Notes: generated by a model from the letters alone, not told the origin. 64,000 bases of DNA from Chitinophagales bacterium (GCA_017303455.1 JAFLBM010000001.1:85449-149448); one strand, 5' to 3'. Numbered from the stretch's first letter, positions 52,629 to 61,935 are shown. A program made the numbers and translations.

Positions 52629-53291
52629 ATGAGCAGGACACAACAAATAACAGATGCAATCGTAGCACAGGGGATATTGCCCTTGTACTTTAATCCAAGC
52701 GAAGAAATTAGCCTTGATACGTTAAAAGCAATTTATAAAGCAGGTATTAAGGCAGTCGAATACACCAACCGGGGCGATGCTGCCCTCAGCAATTTTAAAA
52801 AAATGGTCGTACTGCGGAATGCAGAAATGCCAGGTTTATTATTAGGCGTGGGCACCATCAAAAACATGCAGCATGCCACAGATTATATGGCCGCAAGTGC
52901 AGATTTTCTCGTAAGCCCGGGCTTTGTGCCCGAAGTGGCTGCTTATTGTGTGGCGAATGATATTTTCTATGCACCCGGGTGCATGACGCCTACGGAGATC
53001 ATTGCTGCAGAAAATGCAGGTATCAAATTCATTAAACTCTTCCCTGGAAATATGCTGGGTACCGAGTTTTTGACAACAATTAAAGATATCTTTCCTAAAC
53101 TATTATTCATGCCTACGGGTGGAGTGGATACAACAAAGGAAAGCATTGAAAGCTGGTATAAAGCGGGTGTTTGCGCCGTTGGAATGGGCAGCAAACTGAT
53201 CAGTAAGAAATTGATGGAAGCAAAGGATTATGCCAGCATGGAGACAGCTACAAAAGAAGTACTAACGATTATCGCATCAATTAAAAAATAG
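52629..53291 (+). CDS. eda: 2-keto-3-deoxy-6-phosphogluconate aldolase
   Basis: This 220-residue class I aldolase splits KDPG into pyruvate and glyceraldehyde-3-phosphate. The (beta/alpha)8 core shows GIKAVEYTNRGDAALSNF (catalytic Glu), LGVGTIKNMQHA, YAPGCMTPTEI and IKFIKLFPGNMLG, whose Lys forms the Schiff base. The C-terminal phosphate site is FMPTGGVDTTKESIESWYKAG. All catalytic residues are in place. It closes the cytoplasmic pathway; the transporter gene follows after 35 bases. Confidence 0.96.
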   Translation: MSRTQQITDAIVAQGILPLYFNPSEEISLDTLKAIYKAGIKAVEYTNRGDAALSNFKKMVVLRNAEMPGLLLGVGTIKNMQHATDYMAASADFLVSPGFVPEVAAYCVANDIFYAPGCMTPTEIIAAENAGIKFIKLFPGNMLGTEFLTTIKDIFPKLLFMPTGGVDTTKESIESWYKAGVCAVGMGSKLISKKLMEAKDYASMETATKEVLTIIASIKK

Positions 53292-53326
53292 GCTCCGCCA
53301 TCGAGGTTGGGGCAAAAAAGTAAATC

Positions 53327-54697
53327 ATGACATTGCAAGCCGTAGGTAAATACAGATGGACCATTTGTGCACTTTTGTTTTTTGCAACCACCGTTAACTA
53401 CCTTGATCGGCAGGTATTGAGTTTATTGGCTCCGGATCTGTCAAAGGAGTTTGGTTGGAGTAATAGTGACTATGCCAATATCACGTCCGTATTTCAGTTT
53501 GTTTACGCCATTTCCATGTTGTTTGCGGGACGTCTTATCGACAAACTGGGTACCAAAGCAGGATTTATATTAGCTATTGTGATCTGGTCTATTGGTGCGA
53601 TCATGCATGCGGTTGCCATACCAATCGGAACAGGAGTATCCAATCTTTTTGCGTGGATCGGAATCGGTGCTGTACCCGTTTCTATTGCAGGTTTTATGGT
53701 TGCCCGGGCCGTACTGGGTTTAGGGGAATCCGGAAACTTTCCTGCTGCTATCAAAGCCACTGCAGAATATTTTCCCAAGAAAGAAAGATCGTTTGCAACT
53801 GGGATTTTTAATTCAGGTGCTAATATAGGAGCGATACTGGCTCCGCTTACTGTTCCCTGGATTGCGGAGACGTGGAACTGGGAAACAGCCTTTATACTCA
53901 TAGGGGCAGTTGGTTTCATATGGTTATTATGCTGGAATATTTACTATGCATTACCACGGAAGCAAAATAGACTTTCTGCCGCTGAACTGGCTTATATTGA
54001 AAGTGATAAAGAAGATGAGCCTGTTACTGAAGACACGAATGTAAAAACGGCAAAAATTTCCTGGATCAAATTGCTGGGCTATAAACAAACCTGGGCTTTT
54101 GCGTTTGGTAAAATGATGACAGATGGGGTATGGTGGTTCTTCCTGTTCTGGCTGCCCAAATACCTAGATGCCCAATATGGGATGACAGGAAAAGAGATTA
54201 TGTTGCCTTTGGCAGTATTATATAGCATGACCATGTTTGGAAGTATTGGCGGCGGTTATTTCCCAACCTATTTTATTAATAAGGGATACAATCCTTATGA
54301 CGGCAGAATGAAAGCCATGCTGCTGATTGCACTTATCCCGCTGGTGGTACTGGCGGCGCAGCCATTCGGGTATATATCATTCTGGGTGCCTGTTATCTTA
54401 ATTGGTATAGGTGCATCGGCACACCAGGCCTGGAGTGCTAATATCTTCACCACTGTATCTGACATGTTTCCTAAAAAGGCGGTGGGTTCCGTAGTAGGTA
54501 TTGGTGGAATGGCCGGGGGGTTAGGTGGGGTGGCAATTTCTAAAATCGGCGGTGCGTTATTTGATCATTACAAAGCGTTGGGACATATTCAAACCGGGTA
54601 TACCATCATGTTTGCCTTTTGTGCTGTAGCGTACCTGATCGCCTGGTTTGTGATGAAGGCCCTGGTGCCGAAATATAAACCTATTACCGACCTTTAG
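53327..54697 (+). CDS. exuT: MFS hexuronate transporter (ExuT-like)
   Basis: This 456-residue inner-membrane carrier has about twelve helices. It has the anion:cation symporter branch features: RWTICALLFFATTVNYLDRQVLSLLAP, then FAGRLIDKLGTKAGF, ARAVLGLGESGNFPAAIKATAEYFPKKERSFATGIFNSGA, and the second-half GSVVGIGGMAGGLGG. This is the ExuT-type hexuronate/proton symporter pattern. It supplies galacturonate to UxaC and is the last gene of the locus, followed by a strong terminator shared with the convergent ligase gene. Confidence 0.93.
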   Translation: MTLQAVGKYRWTICALLFFATTVNYLDRQVLSLLAPDLSKEFGWSNSDYANITSVFQFVYAISMLFAGRLIDKLGTKAGFILAIVIWSIGAIMHAVAIPIGTGVSNLFAWIGIGAVPVSIAGFMVARAVLGLGESGNFPAAIKATAEYFPKKERSFATGIFNSGANIGAILAPLTVPWIAETWNWETAFILIGAVGFIWLLCWNIYYALPRKQNRLSAAELAYIESDKEDEPVTEDTNVKTAKISWIKLLGYKQTWAFAFGKMMTDGVWWFFLFWLPKYLDAQYGMTGKEIMLPLAVLYSMTMFGSIGGGYFPTYFINKGYNPYDGRMKAMLLIALIPLVVLAAQPFGYISFWVPVILIGIGASAHQAWSANIFTTVSDMFPKKAVGSVVGIGGMAGGLGGVAISKIGGALFDHYKALGHIQTGYTIMFAFCAVAYLIAWFVMKALVPKYKPITDL

Positions 54698-54725
54698 TAA
54701 TATAGTGATATACCCATTAAATAAG

Positions 54726-54749
54726 AATCCCCGCCACCCGGCGGGGATT
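54726..54749. terminator. Bidirectional terminator at the end of the pectin locus
   Basis: AATCCCCGCC (54726-54735) pairs perfectly with GGCGGGGATT (54740-54749) around a 4-base loop, with T-rich bases after it. It lies between the convergent exuT and acyl-CoA ligase genes. Confidence 0.85.
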
Positions 54750-54753
54750 TCTC

Positions 54754-56538
54754 TTATTGATAAATTCTGTCAATCGCATCCCTGTATTTTTCGGATATCA
54801 CTTTTCGCTTCATCGACATTTTAGGTGTCAGTTCGCCACTATCCACACTCCATTCATTGGGTAGCAGCTCAAATTTTTTGATCTGCTCCACATGGTTGAA
54901 GAATTTATTAAAACTTTCCACCAGCTCTTTATACAGTTCGATCACTTTTGGGTTCCGGATCAATTCTTCATTGGTTCCATCAGTCACCCCATTATGCCGG
55001 GTCCAGTCACGCAGGTTGGGGAAAGAAGGAATCAATAATGCGCCTACAAATTTTCTTTCAGAACCCACTACCATCACCTGTTCAATAAAAGGAGACTCTT
55101 TTAATTTATTTTCAATCGGCAGTGGTGCTACGTATTTACCGCCACTGGTTTTAAATAATTCTTTTTTACGGTCAGTGATCTTCAGGAATTTATTATCGAT
55201 GATAGTGCCGATATCACCGGTATGGAACCAACCATCGGTCACCACTTCATCGGTCAGGTCAGGTCGCTTGTAATAGCCCATCATTACATTCGGCCCCTTG
55301 CATAATATCTCGCCATCTTCTGCAATTTGCACCGATACATTATCAATCAGTGGCCCAACAGAACCAAACATGCGGTCTTCTTCATTATACCGGTTTACAC
55401 TGATCACCGGTGATGTTTCAGTGAGACCATATCCTTCCATGATAGTGATCTGCCCCGCAGTGAAGATGCGGATCAGCCGTACCTGGCAGGCGGCACCCCC
55501 GGTTACAATACACCTGATATTACCACCTAACCCTTCTCTCCATTTGCTGAAGATGAGTTTATTGGCCAATGCCAGCTGCATTTTATACCAGGCTCCCTGG
55601 TCTTTATTGATCTCGAATTTTTCTGCCAGTCCATGTGCCCAGAAGAATAATTTCTTTTTCATACCGGTAAGTTCATTGCCTTTCTGCATGATCTTGTCAT
55701 ATACTTTCTCCAGTAATCTTGGCACGGTGGTAAACATATCCGGCTGCACTTCCTTCAGGTTATCGCCTATGGTATCTAAACTTTCCGCATAATAAATGGA
55801 CGTACCCCTGAATAAATAGAGGTAGGTCACCATTCTTTCAAAAATATGATTCAGTGGCAGAAAGCTCAGGGAACGCATTTTATCTCCCGGCGGAAAACAG
55901 GGAATGCAGGCCAATACATTGGAAAGAATATTTTCATGGCTCAGCATCACACCCTTGGGTGTTCCAGTGGTGCCGGATGTATAAATAATAGTAGCCAGGT
56001 CCTCGTACCTTATCTTATCGGCAATTGATTTTATTTGTGCTTTCAATTCAGGTGTACTGAGTGCAGTCACTTCCTTCCAGTGTTTGGCATTTGGTACATG
56101 ATCGAATGTATAAATCTCTTTCAAGCTGTGCACACGTCCTTTCAGGCTCAGCACTTTCAGGTACAGGTCTTCATCATTCACAAAAACAATTTTTACCTGT
56201 GCATCGTTCAGGATGAACTCCAGTTCATTTACATTGATCGTGGGATAAATAGGAGTCAATACAGCGCCGATCTGCTGAACGGCTAAATCCAGTAATACCC
56301 ATTCAGGTCTGTTTTTACAAAGAATCGCCACTTTGTCCCTTCCTTCGGCACTCATATCATTAGGGCCGATGCCCAGGCTTAAGAGGCCGGCACCCAGATC
56401 ATTAACGGTATCACTTACCTGTTGGGTGCTGTATTTTTTCCATTGCCCTGCCTCCTTGCCTGCCAGCATATCTTCCAGGGAAGATGATCCTTCGAGGTGG
56501 TATTGAAGGCAATCAAATAATCTGCGTGGTTCTGTCAT
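54754..56538 (-). CDS. Long-chain acyl-CoA synthetase (AMP-forming)
   Basis: This 594-residue ANL-superfamily enzyme activates fatty acids with ATP and CoA. It shows the phosphate loop IIYTSGTTGTPKGVMLSH, GYGLTETSPVISVNRYN, DGWFHTGDIGTI and ITDRKKELFKTSGGKYVAP. The C-terminal small domain is complete (KRKVISEKYRDAIDRIY). Length and the FLPLNHIFERM segment match the FadD15-like group of bacterial long-chain ligases. It is a single gene with a terminator shared with exuT. There is no link to pectin use beyond position. Confidence 0.94.
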   Translation of the reverse strand: MTEPRRLFDCLQYHLEGSSSLEDMLAGKEAGQWKKYSTQQVSDTVNDLGAGLLSLGIGPNDMSAEGRDKVAILCKNRPEWVLLDLAVQQIGAVLTPIYPTINVNELEFILNDAQVKIVFVNDEDLYLKVLSLKGRVHSLKEIYTFDHVPNAKHWKEVTALSTPELKAQIKSIADKIRYEDLATIIYTSGTTGTPKGVMLSHENILSNVLACIPCFPPGDKMRSLSFLPLNHIFERMVTYLYLFRGTSIYYAESLDTIGDNLKEVQPDMFTTVPRLLEKVYDKIMQKGNELTGMKKKLFFWAHGLAEKFEINKDQGAWYKMQLALANKLIFSKWREGLGGNIRCIVTGGAACQVRLIRIFTAGQITIMEGYGLTETSPVISVNRYNEEDRMFGSVGPLIDNVSVQIAEDGEILCKGPNVMMGYYKRPDLTDEVVTDGWFHTGDIGTIIDNKFLKITDRKKELFKTSGGKYVAPLPIENKLKESPFIEQVMVVGSERKFVGALLIPSFPNLRDWTRHNGVTDGTNEELIRNPKVIELYKELVESFNKFFNHVEQIKKFELLPNEWSVDSGELTPKMSMKRKVISEKYRDAIDRIYQ

Positions 56539-56619
56539 GGTGCAATCGTTATTTTAATCAGGCCTTTACAAAAAAGGGTTACAGCAGTCAAATTAGGCAA
56601 AAAAGAAAACATAAAAAAA

Positions 56620-56645
56620 ACCTCCTGTTTGCTGGTTCAGGAGGT
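56620..56645 (-). terminator. Rho-independent terminator of the TPR gene
   Basis: ACCTCCTG (56620-56627) pairs perfectly with CAGGAGGT (56638-56645). On the minus strand the stem is followed by a run of T (complement of the A tract at 56613-56620). It lies 20 bases after the stop of the gene at 56666. Confidence 0.82.
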
Positions 56646-56665
56646 GGAAATAAGTTGAAAATGGA

Positions 56666-57682
56666 TCATTTTACCTGGTAATACTGGCCTGGCGGAATCC
56701 TGAAAACCCTGTTTTTCTGGAAAGTGGTGAAGGCATTGAAATTTTCAGCATGTGTTTTGGTCCAGTTATCGTAAGCAGCCAGGTTTTCAACCGGCCCGAA
56801 GAGCCATTGGTTATAGGCTTCAAATAATCCATCCCGGACCAGTTGCTGCTGGTAATCGAAAAGACGGAACGGGTATTTAGCAGCAAAATTGGTGAACCAG
56901 CTGAGTATAAACCGGGTCCTGATCATGGTGAGTGTTTCAATGGTCACCCCTTTACTGGTGAGGGAAGATTGCTTGCCCATCTCCGTTAAAAAAGCTTTGG
57001 CAAATTCACTCTTGTTTTTTTCTTCGCCCTGCAAAAGGTCAGGATTGGCAAATAATTTTTCCTTATAGCCCTGCAGTAATAGTTGTTTCATAGCGGCTCC
57101 TCTTTCACTCAGGCTTTCCATATTCACAAAAATCTCTCCGTATACAAGGCTCCACACTTTATCTTTTGTATAAAAATAGAACAAGGCTGCATTATAATAA
57201 TTGCCGCCATAGGCCGGGTCGATCTGTATCCCTTTTTCCCACTGATCAATGGCATTGAAATCTTTAGTGGCCCAGAGCAATTCGCCATATTCACTGTAGA
57301 GGGGGCCGCTTCTTGGAAATTTTTTCAGTGCTTTTTTGTACATCTTGTCGCAGTCTTTGACCAGTTCCAGTGCCTTATATACGTTCCCGGCAATCTGGTA
57401 GGTCATTACATCGGCATCATCACGGTCCACAATAGCCTTCACACCTTCGAGAGCCTTATCAAAATCCTGTTTGAGGTAATAATTCTGGATCAGATCTTTT
57501 TGTAATTCAAGGCTGTTCTTATCCTGTTGCAGGGCCCGGTTCAATACGACAATGGCATTGTTATAATCACCAGCCATCATAAAGGTCCGGGCAGTTTCCC
57601 GGAGTGTGGCCACATCTTCCGGTTGTGCCAATGCCGTCGCCAGCGAAAAGGAAAAGATAAAAGCGGCAATAAGTTTTTTCAT
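56666..57682 (-). CDS. Exported tetratricopeptide-repeat protein
   Basis: This protein of about 338 residues begins at the ATG at 57682, which gives the signal peptide KKLIAAFIFSFSLATALAQ. It contains at least four TPR-like helix pairs between residues 25 and 190 (ARTFMMAGDYNNAIVVLNRALQQDK, NYYLKQDFDKALEGVKAIVDRDD, DKMYKKALKKFPRSGPLYSEYG). The second half, without repeats, contains ESLSERGAAMKQLLLQGYKEKLF and is unassigned. TPR domains bind proteins; a periplasmic scaffold role is likely. It is followed by its own terminator. Confidence 0.88.
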   Translation of the reverse strand: MKKLIAAFIFSFSLATALAQPEDVATLRETARTFMMAGDYNNAIVVLNRALQQDKNSLELQKDLIQNYYLKQDFDKALEGVKAIVDRDDADVMTYQIAGNVYKALELVKDCDKMYKKALKKFPRSGPLYSEYGELLWATKDFNAIDQWEKGIQIDPAYGGNYYNAALFYFYTKDKVWSLVYGEIFVNMESLSERGAAMKQLLLQGYKEKLFANPDLLQGEEKNKSEFAKAFLTEMGKQSSLTSKGVTIETLTMIRTRFILSWFTNFAAKYPFRLFDYQQQLVRDGLFEAYNQWLFGPVENLAAYDNWTKTHAENFNAFTTFQKNRVFRIPPGQYYQVK

Positions 57683-57755
57683 ATATAAAGTTGAAAACAA
57701 AGAGACGTTACTATGAACGTCCCTGTTGCAAAGTAACAATTATTTTAGTAGCGAA

Positions 57756-58985
57756 TCAGAGCAGATGTGTTAAAAGTCCGTCCCTTAGTTTGGGTTCAAA
57801 CCAGGTGCTTTTCGGGGGCATAACGTTACCACTATCGGAAATATCAAATAACTGCTCAAGGGTAACAGGATGCAAACTAAAGGCCACTTTCATTTCACCG
57901 CTGTCAACTCTTTTTTCTAATTCTTTCAGGCCCCGTATCCCACCTACAAAATCAATTCTTTTATCTGTCCGCTGGTCTTTGATGCCGAGTAATTTATCTA
58001 AAATATTATTGGAAAGGATCGTTACATCCAGCACGCCGATCGGGTCTTCGGTCCAGGTGCCCTTGCGGGCGGTGAGTATGTACCATTGATTGTCCAGGTA
58101 CATGCCAAATTCATGCAAATGGGCTGGTTTTACTGCTTCAGGGCTTGAAGTGATCATAAAATCATCCTGCAAAGCTGCGATCAGTTCTTCGGGAGTATGA
58201 TCCTTCAGATCTTTAATAACACGGTTATAATCTAATATGGCTAACTGGCTGGCGGGGAAAATAGTGGTCAGAAAATATTTTGCAGCGTCACTGTCGGGCA
58301 ATGCTTTGCTCACTTTGGCAGCAGAAGCAGCCCGGTGATGCCCGTCAGCAATATAGGTGTACGGAACTTTACTGCTGAACAGGTCGGTGATGGCCGTAAC
58401 TGTTGCTTCTTCATTCACGATCCAGATGGTATGCTGAATACCATCTTCTGCAGTAAAATCATAAACAGGAGGCTGGTTTTCCTGCCAGTTATCAATAATT
58501 GAATTCACTTCAGCAACGTCCCGGTAAGCCAGGAATACATTCCCGGTTTGTGCTTCGATGGTTTGCATATGATCAATACGGTCCTTTTCCTTTTCAGGTC
58601 TTGTAAACTCATGCTTTTTGATCACATCATCAAAATAATCCTGCACCGACGATACACAAACTAATCCGGTTTGTGAACGGCCATCCATGATGAGACGATA
58701 GATATAATAGCAGGGTTTTTCTTCCTGCAATAATGTGCCGCTGGTAATGAATTGCTGCAGGTTCTCTTTGGCTTTTTCATAAACTGCTGCGCTGTGGATA
58801 TCAATCGTATCCGGCAGATCAATTTCTGATTTTGTTACATGAAAAAAAGAATAAGGATTTCCTTTAGCTTCTTCTTTAGCTTCAGCACTATTAAGTACAT
58901 CGTAGGGGCGGGAAGCTACCTGTTGTGATAATGCAGGTGTTGGTCTTACTGCTTTGAACGGTTTAATAGTGGCCATTTTCGACAT
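57756..58985 (-). CDS. DUF1015 family protein
   Basis: This 409-residue cytoplasmic protein begins ATIKPFKAVRPTPALSQQVASRPYDVLN, the start pattern of DUF1015. It includes YIYRLIMDGRSQTGLVC, HPVTLEQLFDISDSGNVMPPKSTWFEPKLRDGL and YIADGHHRAASA, where the DGHHR motif is the most conserved part. Function is unknown, although the family often neighbours serine biosynthesis genes in Bacteroidota, as it does here with serC 21 bases upstream. Starts at 58985 and 58976 are both possible; the second matches the usual N-terminus better. Confidence 0.92.
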   Translation of the reverse strand: MSKMATIKPFKAVRPTPALSQQVASRPYDVLNSAEAKEEAKGNPYSFFHVTKSEIDLPDTIDIHSAAVYEKAKENLQQFITSGTLLQEEKPCYYIYRLIMDGRSQTGLVCVSSVQDYFDDVIKKHEFTRPEKEKDRIDHMQTIEAQTGNVFLAYRDVAEVNSIIDNWQENQPPVYDFTAEDGIQHTIWIVNEEATVTAITDLFSSKVPYTYIADGHHRAASAAKVSKALPDSDAAKYFLTTIFPASQLAILDYNRVIKDLKDHTPEELIAALQDDFMITSSPEAVKPAHLHEFGMYLDNQWYILTARKGTWTEDPIGVLDVTILSNNILDKLLGIKDQRTDKRIDFVGGIRGLKELEKRVDSGEMKVAFSLHPVTLEQLFDISDSGNVMPPKSTWFEPKLRDGLLTHLL

Positions 58986-59006
58986 GAAAATTTATAGGTG
59001 TAAATA

Positions 59007-60077
59007 TTATCCTTTTTTACGGGCAAATTCTTTCATCAGCTCTGTAAATGCTTTTACGCTTTCTATTGTTAAAGCATTGTACATAGAAACCCGGAAACCG
59101 CCCACACTCCGGTGACCTTTTACCCCAATCATTTTTTCATTCTTACACTGGTCAAGAAATTCTTTTTCAAGGATCGGGTCTTCCATCACAAAGACAGCAT
59201 TCATCCGGCTGCGGTCTTCTTTGGCAACCGGGCCTTTGAACAAGGGCAGGCTGTCTAATGTTTCATAAAGCAGTTTTGCTTTTGCGTCGTTCAATTTTTC
59301 AATAGCAGCAACACCTCCCATTTTTTTCAACCATCGAAGTGTAAGCAAAACAACATACACAGCAAATACGGGTGGTGTATTCAGCATGCTGCCTTCTTTA
59401 ATATGATTGCGGTAGTCAAGTATCGTCGGGATATCCCGGTTTACTTTACCCGTAATATTTTTATTGATGATCACCAGGTTAACACCGGCGGCACCCATAT
59501 TCTTTTGCGCACCGGCATAGATGAGGTCAAATTTATTGAAATCCAACCGGCGGCTGAGGATATCACTGCTCATATCAGCTACTAACGGAACAGCACAATC
59601 GTACGGCAACTGCTGCCATTGTGTGCCGGCAATAGTTTCATTAGTGGTAATATGTAAATAAGCAGCAGTAGGTGTAACCGTAATATCTTTTGGGATGCTG
59701 GTGTAATTCGTGTCTTTCGAAGAGCCCACGATCTCCACATGCCCAAACAGTTTGGCTTCTTTGATGGCTTTACCAGCCCAGGTACCTGTTTCGGTATAGG
59801 CAGCAATATCGTTTTCATTCAGCAGGTTCATGGGTACCTGCATGAATTGCGTGGTGGCACCTCCATGCAGGAATAATACTTCATGATCATTATCCAGTTG
59901 CATTAATTCTTTTACTAATGACCTGGCTTCATCCATCACCGCTTCAAATAATGGGGTACGGTGACCGATCTCTAAAATGGAAAGGCCGCTATTATTAAAA
60001 TCAAGAATGGCCTGGCCGGCTTGTTCAAAAACCTCTTTGGGTAAAACAGAAGGGCCTGCATTGAAATTATGAATCAT
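59007..60077 (-). CDS. serC: Phosphoserine aminotransferase
   Basis: This 356-residue PLP enzyme makes phosphoserine from phosphohydroxypyruvate and glutamate (and acts in pyridoxine synthesis). The N-terminal block is NFNAGPSVLPKEV; LSILEIGHRTPLFEAVMDEA and FLHGGATTQFMQVPMNLL bind PLP; the Schiff-base Lys is in DLIYAGAQKNMGAAGVNLVII; the C-terminal GHRSVGGFRVSMYNA closes the active site. The gene is complete. The neighbour often found here, serA, is absent between serC and the DUF1015 gene. A TACATTTG -7 match lies at 60128-60121. Confidence 0.96.
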   Translation of the reverse strand: MIHNFNAGPSVLPKEVFEQAGQAILDFNNSGLSILEIGHRTPLFEAVMDEARSLVKELMQLDNDHEVLFLHGGATTQFMQVPMNLLNENDIAAYTETGTWAGKAIKEAKLFGHVEIVGSSKDTNYTSIPKDITVTPTAAYLHITTNETIAGTQWQQLPYDCAVPLVADMSSDILSRRLDFNKFDLIYAGAQKNMGAAGVNLVIINKNITGKVNRDIPTILDYRNHIKEGSMLNTPPVFAVYVVLLTLRWLKKMGGVAAIEKLNDAKAKLLYETLDSLPLFKGPVAKEDRSRMNAVFVMEDPILEKEFLDQCKNEKMIGVKGHRSVGGFRVSMYNALTIESVKAFTELMKEFARKKG

Positions 60078-60120
60078 TGGCTGTAAGGTTTCAACCCTGC
60101 AAGGAGGGTTAATGAGCTGA

Positions 60121-60128
60121 CAAATGTA
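60121..60128 (-). promoter_or_regulatory. Candidate -7 element of serC
   Basis: On the minus strand the bases read TACATTTG, an exact TAnnTTTG match about 44 bases before the serC start. No TTTG is found at the usual -33 distance. The leader between contains a small AACCCT/AGGGTT hairpin (60093-60110). Confidence 0.4.
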
Positions 60129-60179
60129 CTAAATAAAAGGGCGACGGGAGGAAGCTTTACCTGTTGATTGGATAAGCGG

Positions 60180-61145
60180 TCACTCATGCTCTCTTCCCTT
60201 GATAGCAGCATTTTTCCAGGCAGTATTCAGTTTTTCAAATTCCTGCAGGTCTTCAGGGGTGAATTCTTTATTACTGAGTTTACCGAGATCGGGCTGCCCG
60301 GCATTGACCCAGGCGGTGTACCAGAAAGAAGCGACTGTATAGATGGATTGGCGCATTCGTCTTTCGATCATTCCTTTCAGTAAGGCGTCATATTTCAGTG
60401 AATAAGCAGAAGAATATTGACGGATCGTTACACCATTACGGTCTTCAAATGCAAATTTCTGATCAGCCGGAAATTGCCTGCTTAATTCTTTTTCATATTT
60501 CAACACCGTATCAGCAGCGGCTGCACTTTCCAGTACCCTTTTCCATATATAATCAGCCGGGTTTTTAATGTATTCTGCTTTTCCAATGAAGAGATCCCAT
60601 TCTTTTTCAGCCAGGAGCTCAGGAATACGGCTTTCCCAAAATCCATGAATACCTTTCTGGTCGGTAAACTGGCCATTGTGATTACTGCTGGCATGAAGCG
60701 GGACATGGGAGTCGGCAATATAATGCCCGATCTCGGCTGAGTACTTCAGGATCTTTGCCTGGTTCTTTTCTTTAAAAGCTTCCGTTAAACGATACAGCAT
60801 GGTTTGTAACCACCAGGGAACAATTCCATGAGCCAGTAAAGTATCTGCTGAATATTTTGCAACTGCATCGTCCCATTTCCGGGGCAACGAATCGAACGGG
60901 AAAGTGCCGTAATGATCAATATCGATATAATGTCTGGGGCCTTCTTCCGGAACAGCATATCTTCTTTTATCAGGGTCCACGGCATGTTCTTCCAGGAAAC
61001 CAATAGCAGGTTTGTATAAGACCATCATTTCTGGTGGTAAAAGAAATACTGCATGGTGATTGATCTTGCGGTGTGCATAAAAACCCCAGCAAAGACAGTG
61101 TTGCCAGAGTAAACAGGAAAAAAGGATGCAGAAAACTTTCTTCAT
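60180..61145 (-). CDS. S1/P1-nuclease / zinc-phospholipase-C-like hydrolase
   Basis: This 321-residue exported protein has a signal peptide (KKVFCILFSCLLWQHCLC) cut just before Trp20, so the mature protein would begin with Trp, whose backbone binds zinc in the PLC/S1-P1 fold. Further zinc ligands are visible in HRKINHHAV, RHYIDIDHYG and the helix EIGHYIADSHVPLHASSNHNGQF (His-x3-Asp). These fit a trinuclear zinc site. The substrate (nucleic acid or phospholipid) cannot be decided. It overlaps the DUF502 gene by 4 bases, so the two form an operon. Confidence 0.86.
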   Translation of the reverse strand: MKKVFCILFSCLLWQHCLCWGFYAHRKINHHAVFLLPPEMMVLYKPAIGFLEEHAVDPDKRRYAVPEEGPRHYIDIDHYGTFPFDSLPRKWDDAVAKYSADTLLAHGIVPWWLQTMLYRLTEAFKEKNQAKILKYSAEIGHYIADSHVPLHASSNHNGQFTDQKGIHGFWESRIPELLAEKEWDLFIGKAEYIKNPADYIWKRVLESAAAADTVLKYEKELSRQFPADQKFAFEDRNGVTIRQYSSAYSLKYDALLKGMIERRMRQSIYTVASFWYTAWVNAGQPDLGKLSNKEFTPEDLQEFEKLNTAWKNAAIKGREHE

Positions 61146-61780
61146 TTGGTAACTGCGTTGTCAATTCCTTTTTTTTCATCATCATCTTCATCCAGGTCCA
61201 CCACACCCCCCGTCACCGCATATTTCATGGCTTCACCGGCAGTGATCTGCTCTATCTTGCGGATCCTTGCCCGGGGCAGTATATAAAGCTGGCCGGCAAA
61301 GTTGTAGGATTGCGGCACATATACGCTTACTTTATCAGCACCCAGTTCAAATTTCTCCATTTCTTCATCGGTTAAAAAACCAACGATCCATACATCTTCT
61401 GCAAACACATTCGCCAGGACTGCTTTATTGAATTTTCTTTTATCACCGGCAAAGGCTTCAAAGAAATCTTTGGTGGAAGAATAGATGAACTTGATACCGG
61501 GTGTTCTTTCCATCCATTGATCAAAGAAATTGATCGCACTGCCCATCAGGAAGTTGGAGCTCACCCAGCCCACAAGAATCACAAAAAGTATGATGAGTAC
61601 AAAACCGAGACCGGGGATATTAACATAAGGACGAAGAATACCGTCTACTTTTTCAAAAAGCCAGTAAAGGGCATAAGCAGTAATAGCAATGGGTGCAATA
61701 ATAATAAGTCCCTGTATAAAGAAGCGGAAGATCTTCCTGACCACACTTGATTTTTTTAAAGCAGGAGTTTTGGGCTTCAT
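61142..61780 (-). CDS. DUF502 family membrane protein
   Basis: This 212-residue protein has two membrane helices, FFIQGLIIIAPIAITAYALYWLF and FVLIILFVILVGWVSSNFLMGSAI. A soluble part follows with TPGIKFIYSSTKDFFEAFAGDKRKF and VSVYVPQSYNFAGQLYILPRARI, the DUF502 signature. The family has no known biochemical function. Its stop overlaps the start of the zinc hydrolase gene. The C-terminal Asp/Glu-rich tail (VVDLDEDDDEKK) is cytoplasmic. Confidence 0.92.
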   Translation of the reverse strand: MKPKTPALKKSSVVRKIFRFFIQGLIIIAPIAITAYALYWLFEKVDGILRPYVNIPGLGFVLIILFVILVGWVSSNFLMGSAINFFDQWMERTPGIKFIYSSTKDFFEAFAGDKRKFNKAVLANVFAEDVWIVGFLTDEEMEKFELGADKVSVYVPQSYNFAGQLYILPRARIRKIEQITAGEAMKYAVTGGVVDLDEDDDEKKGIDNAVTK

Positions 61781-61896
61781 GCACAGTCAATTAAGCAATA
61801 AAGATAGCGGAATTTGAATTTTGACTAAGTATATCTCCTGGCTGAAACAAACACTTGTCTGTATAAAGGAATTGTTACGAATGGCGAAAAAAAAGG

Positions 61897-61935
61897 ATGG
61901 AAACTTTGGTTACGAAAAAAGTTTCCATAGTTTTG
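61897..61935 (+). promoter_or_regulatory. TetR operator laid over a consensus promoter
   Basis: ATGGAAACTTT (61897-61907) and AAAGTTTCCAT (61918-61928) form an 11-bp perfect inverted repeat with a 10-bp spacer. The promoter elements TTTG (61905-61908) and TAGTTTTG (61928-61935), exactly 19 bp apart, overlap both arms. Repressor binding would block RNA polymerase at the tetR-tolC operon. Confidence 0.8.
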
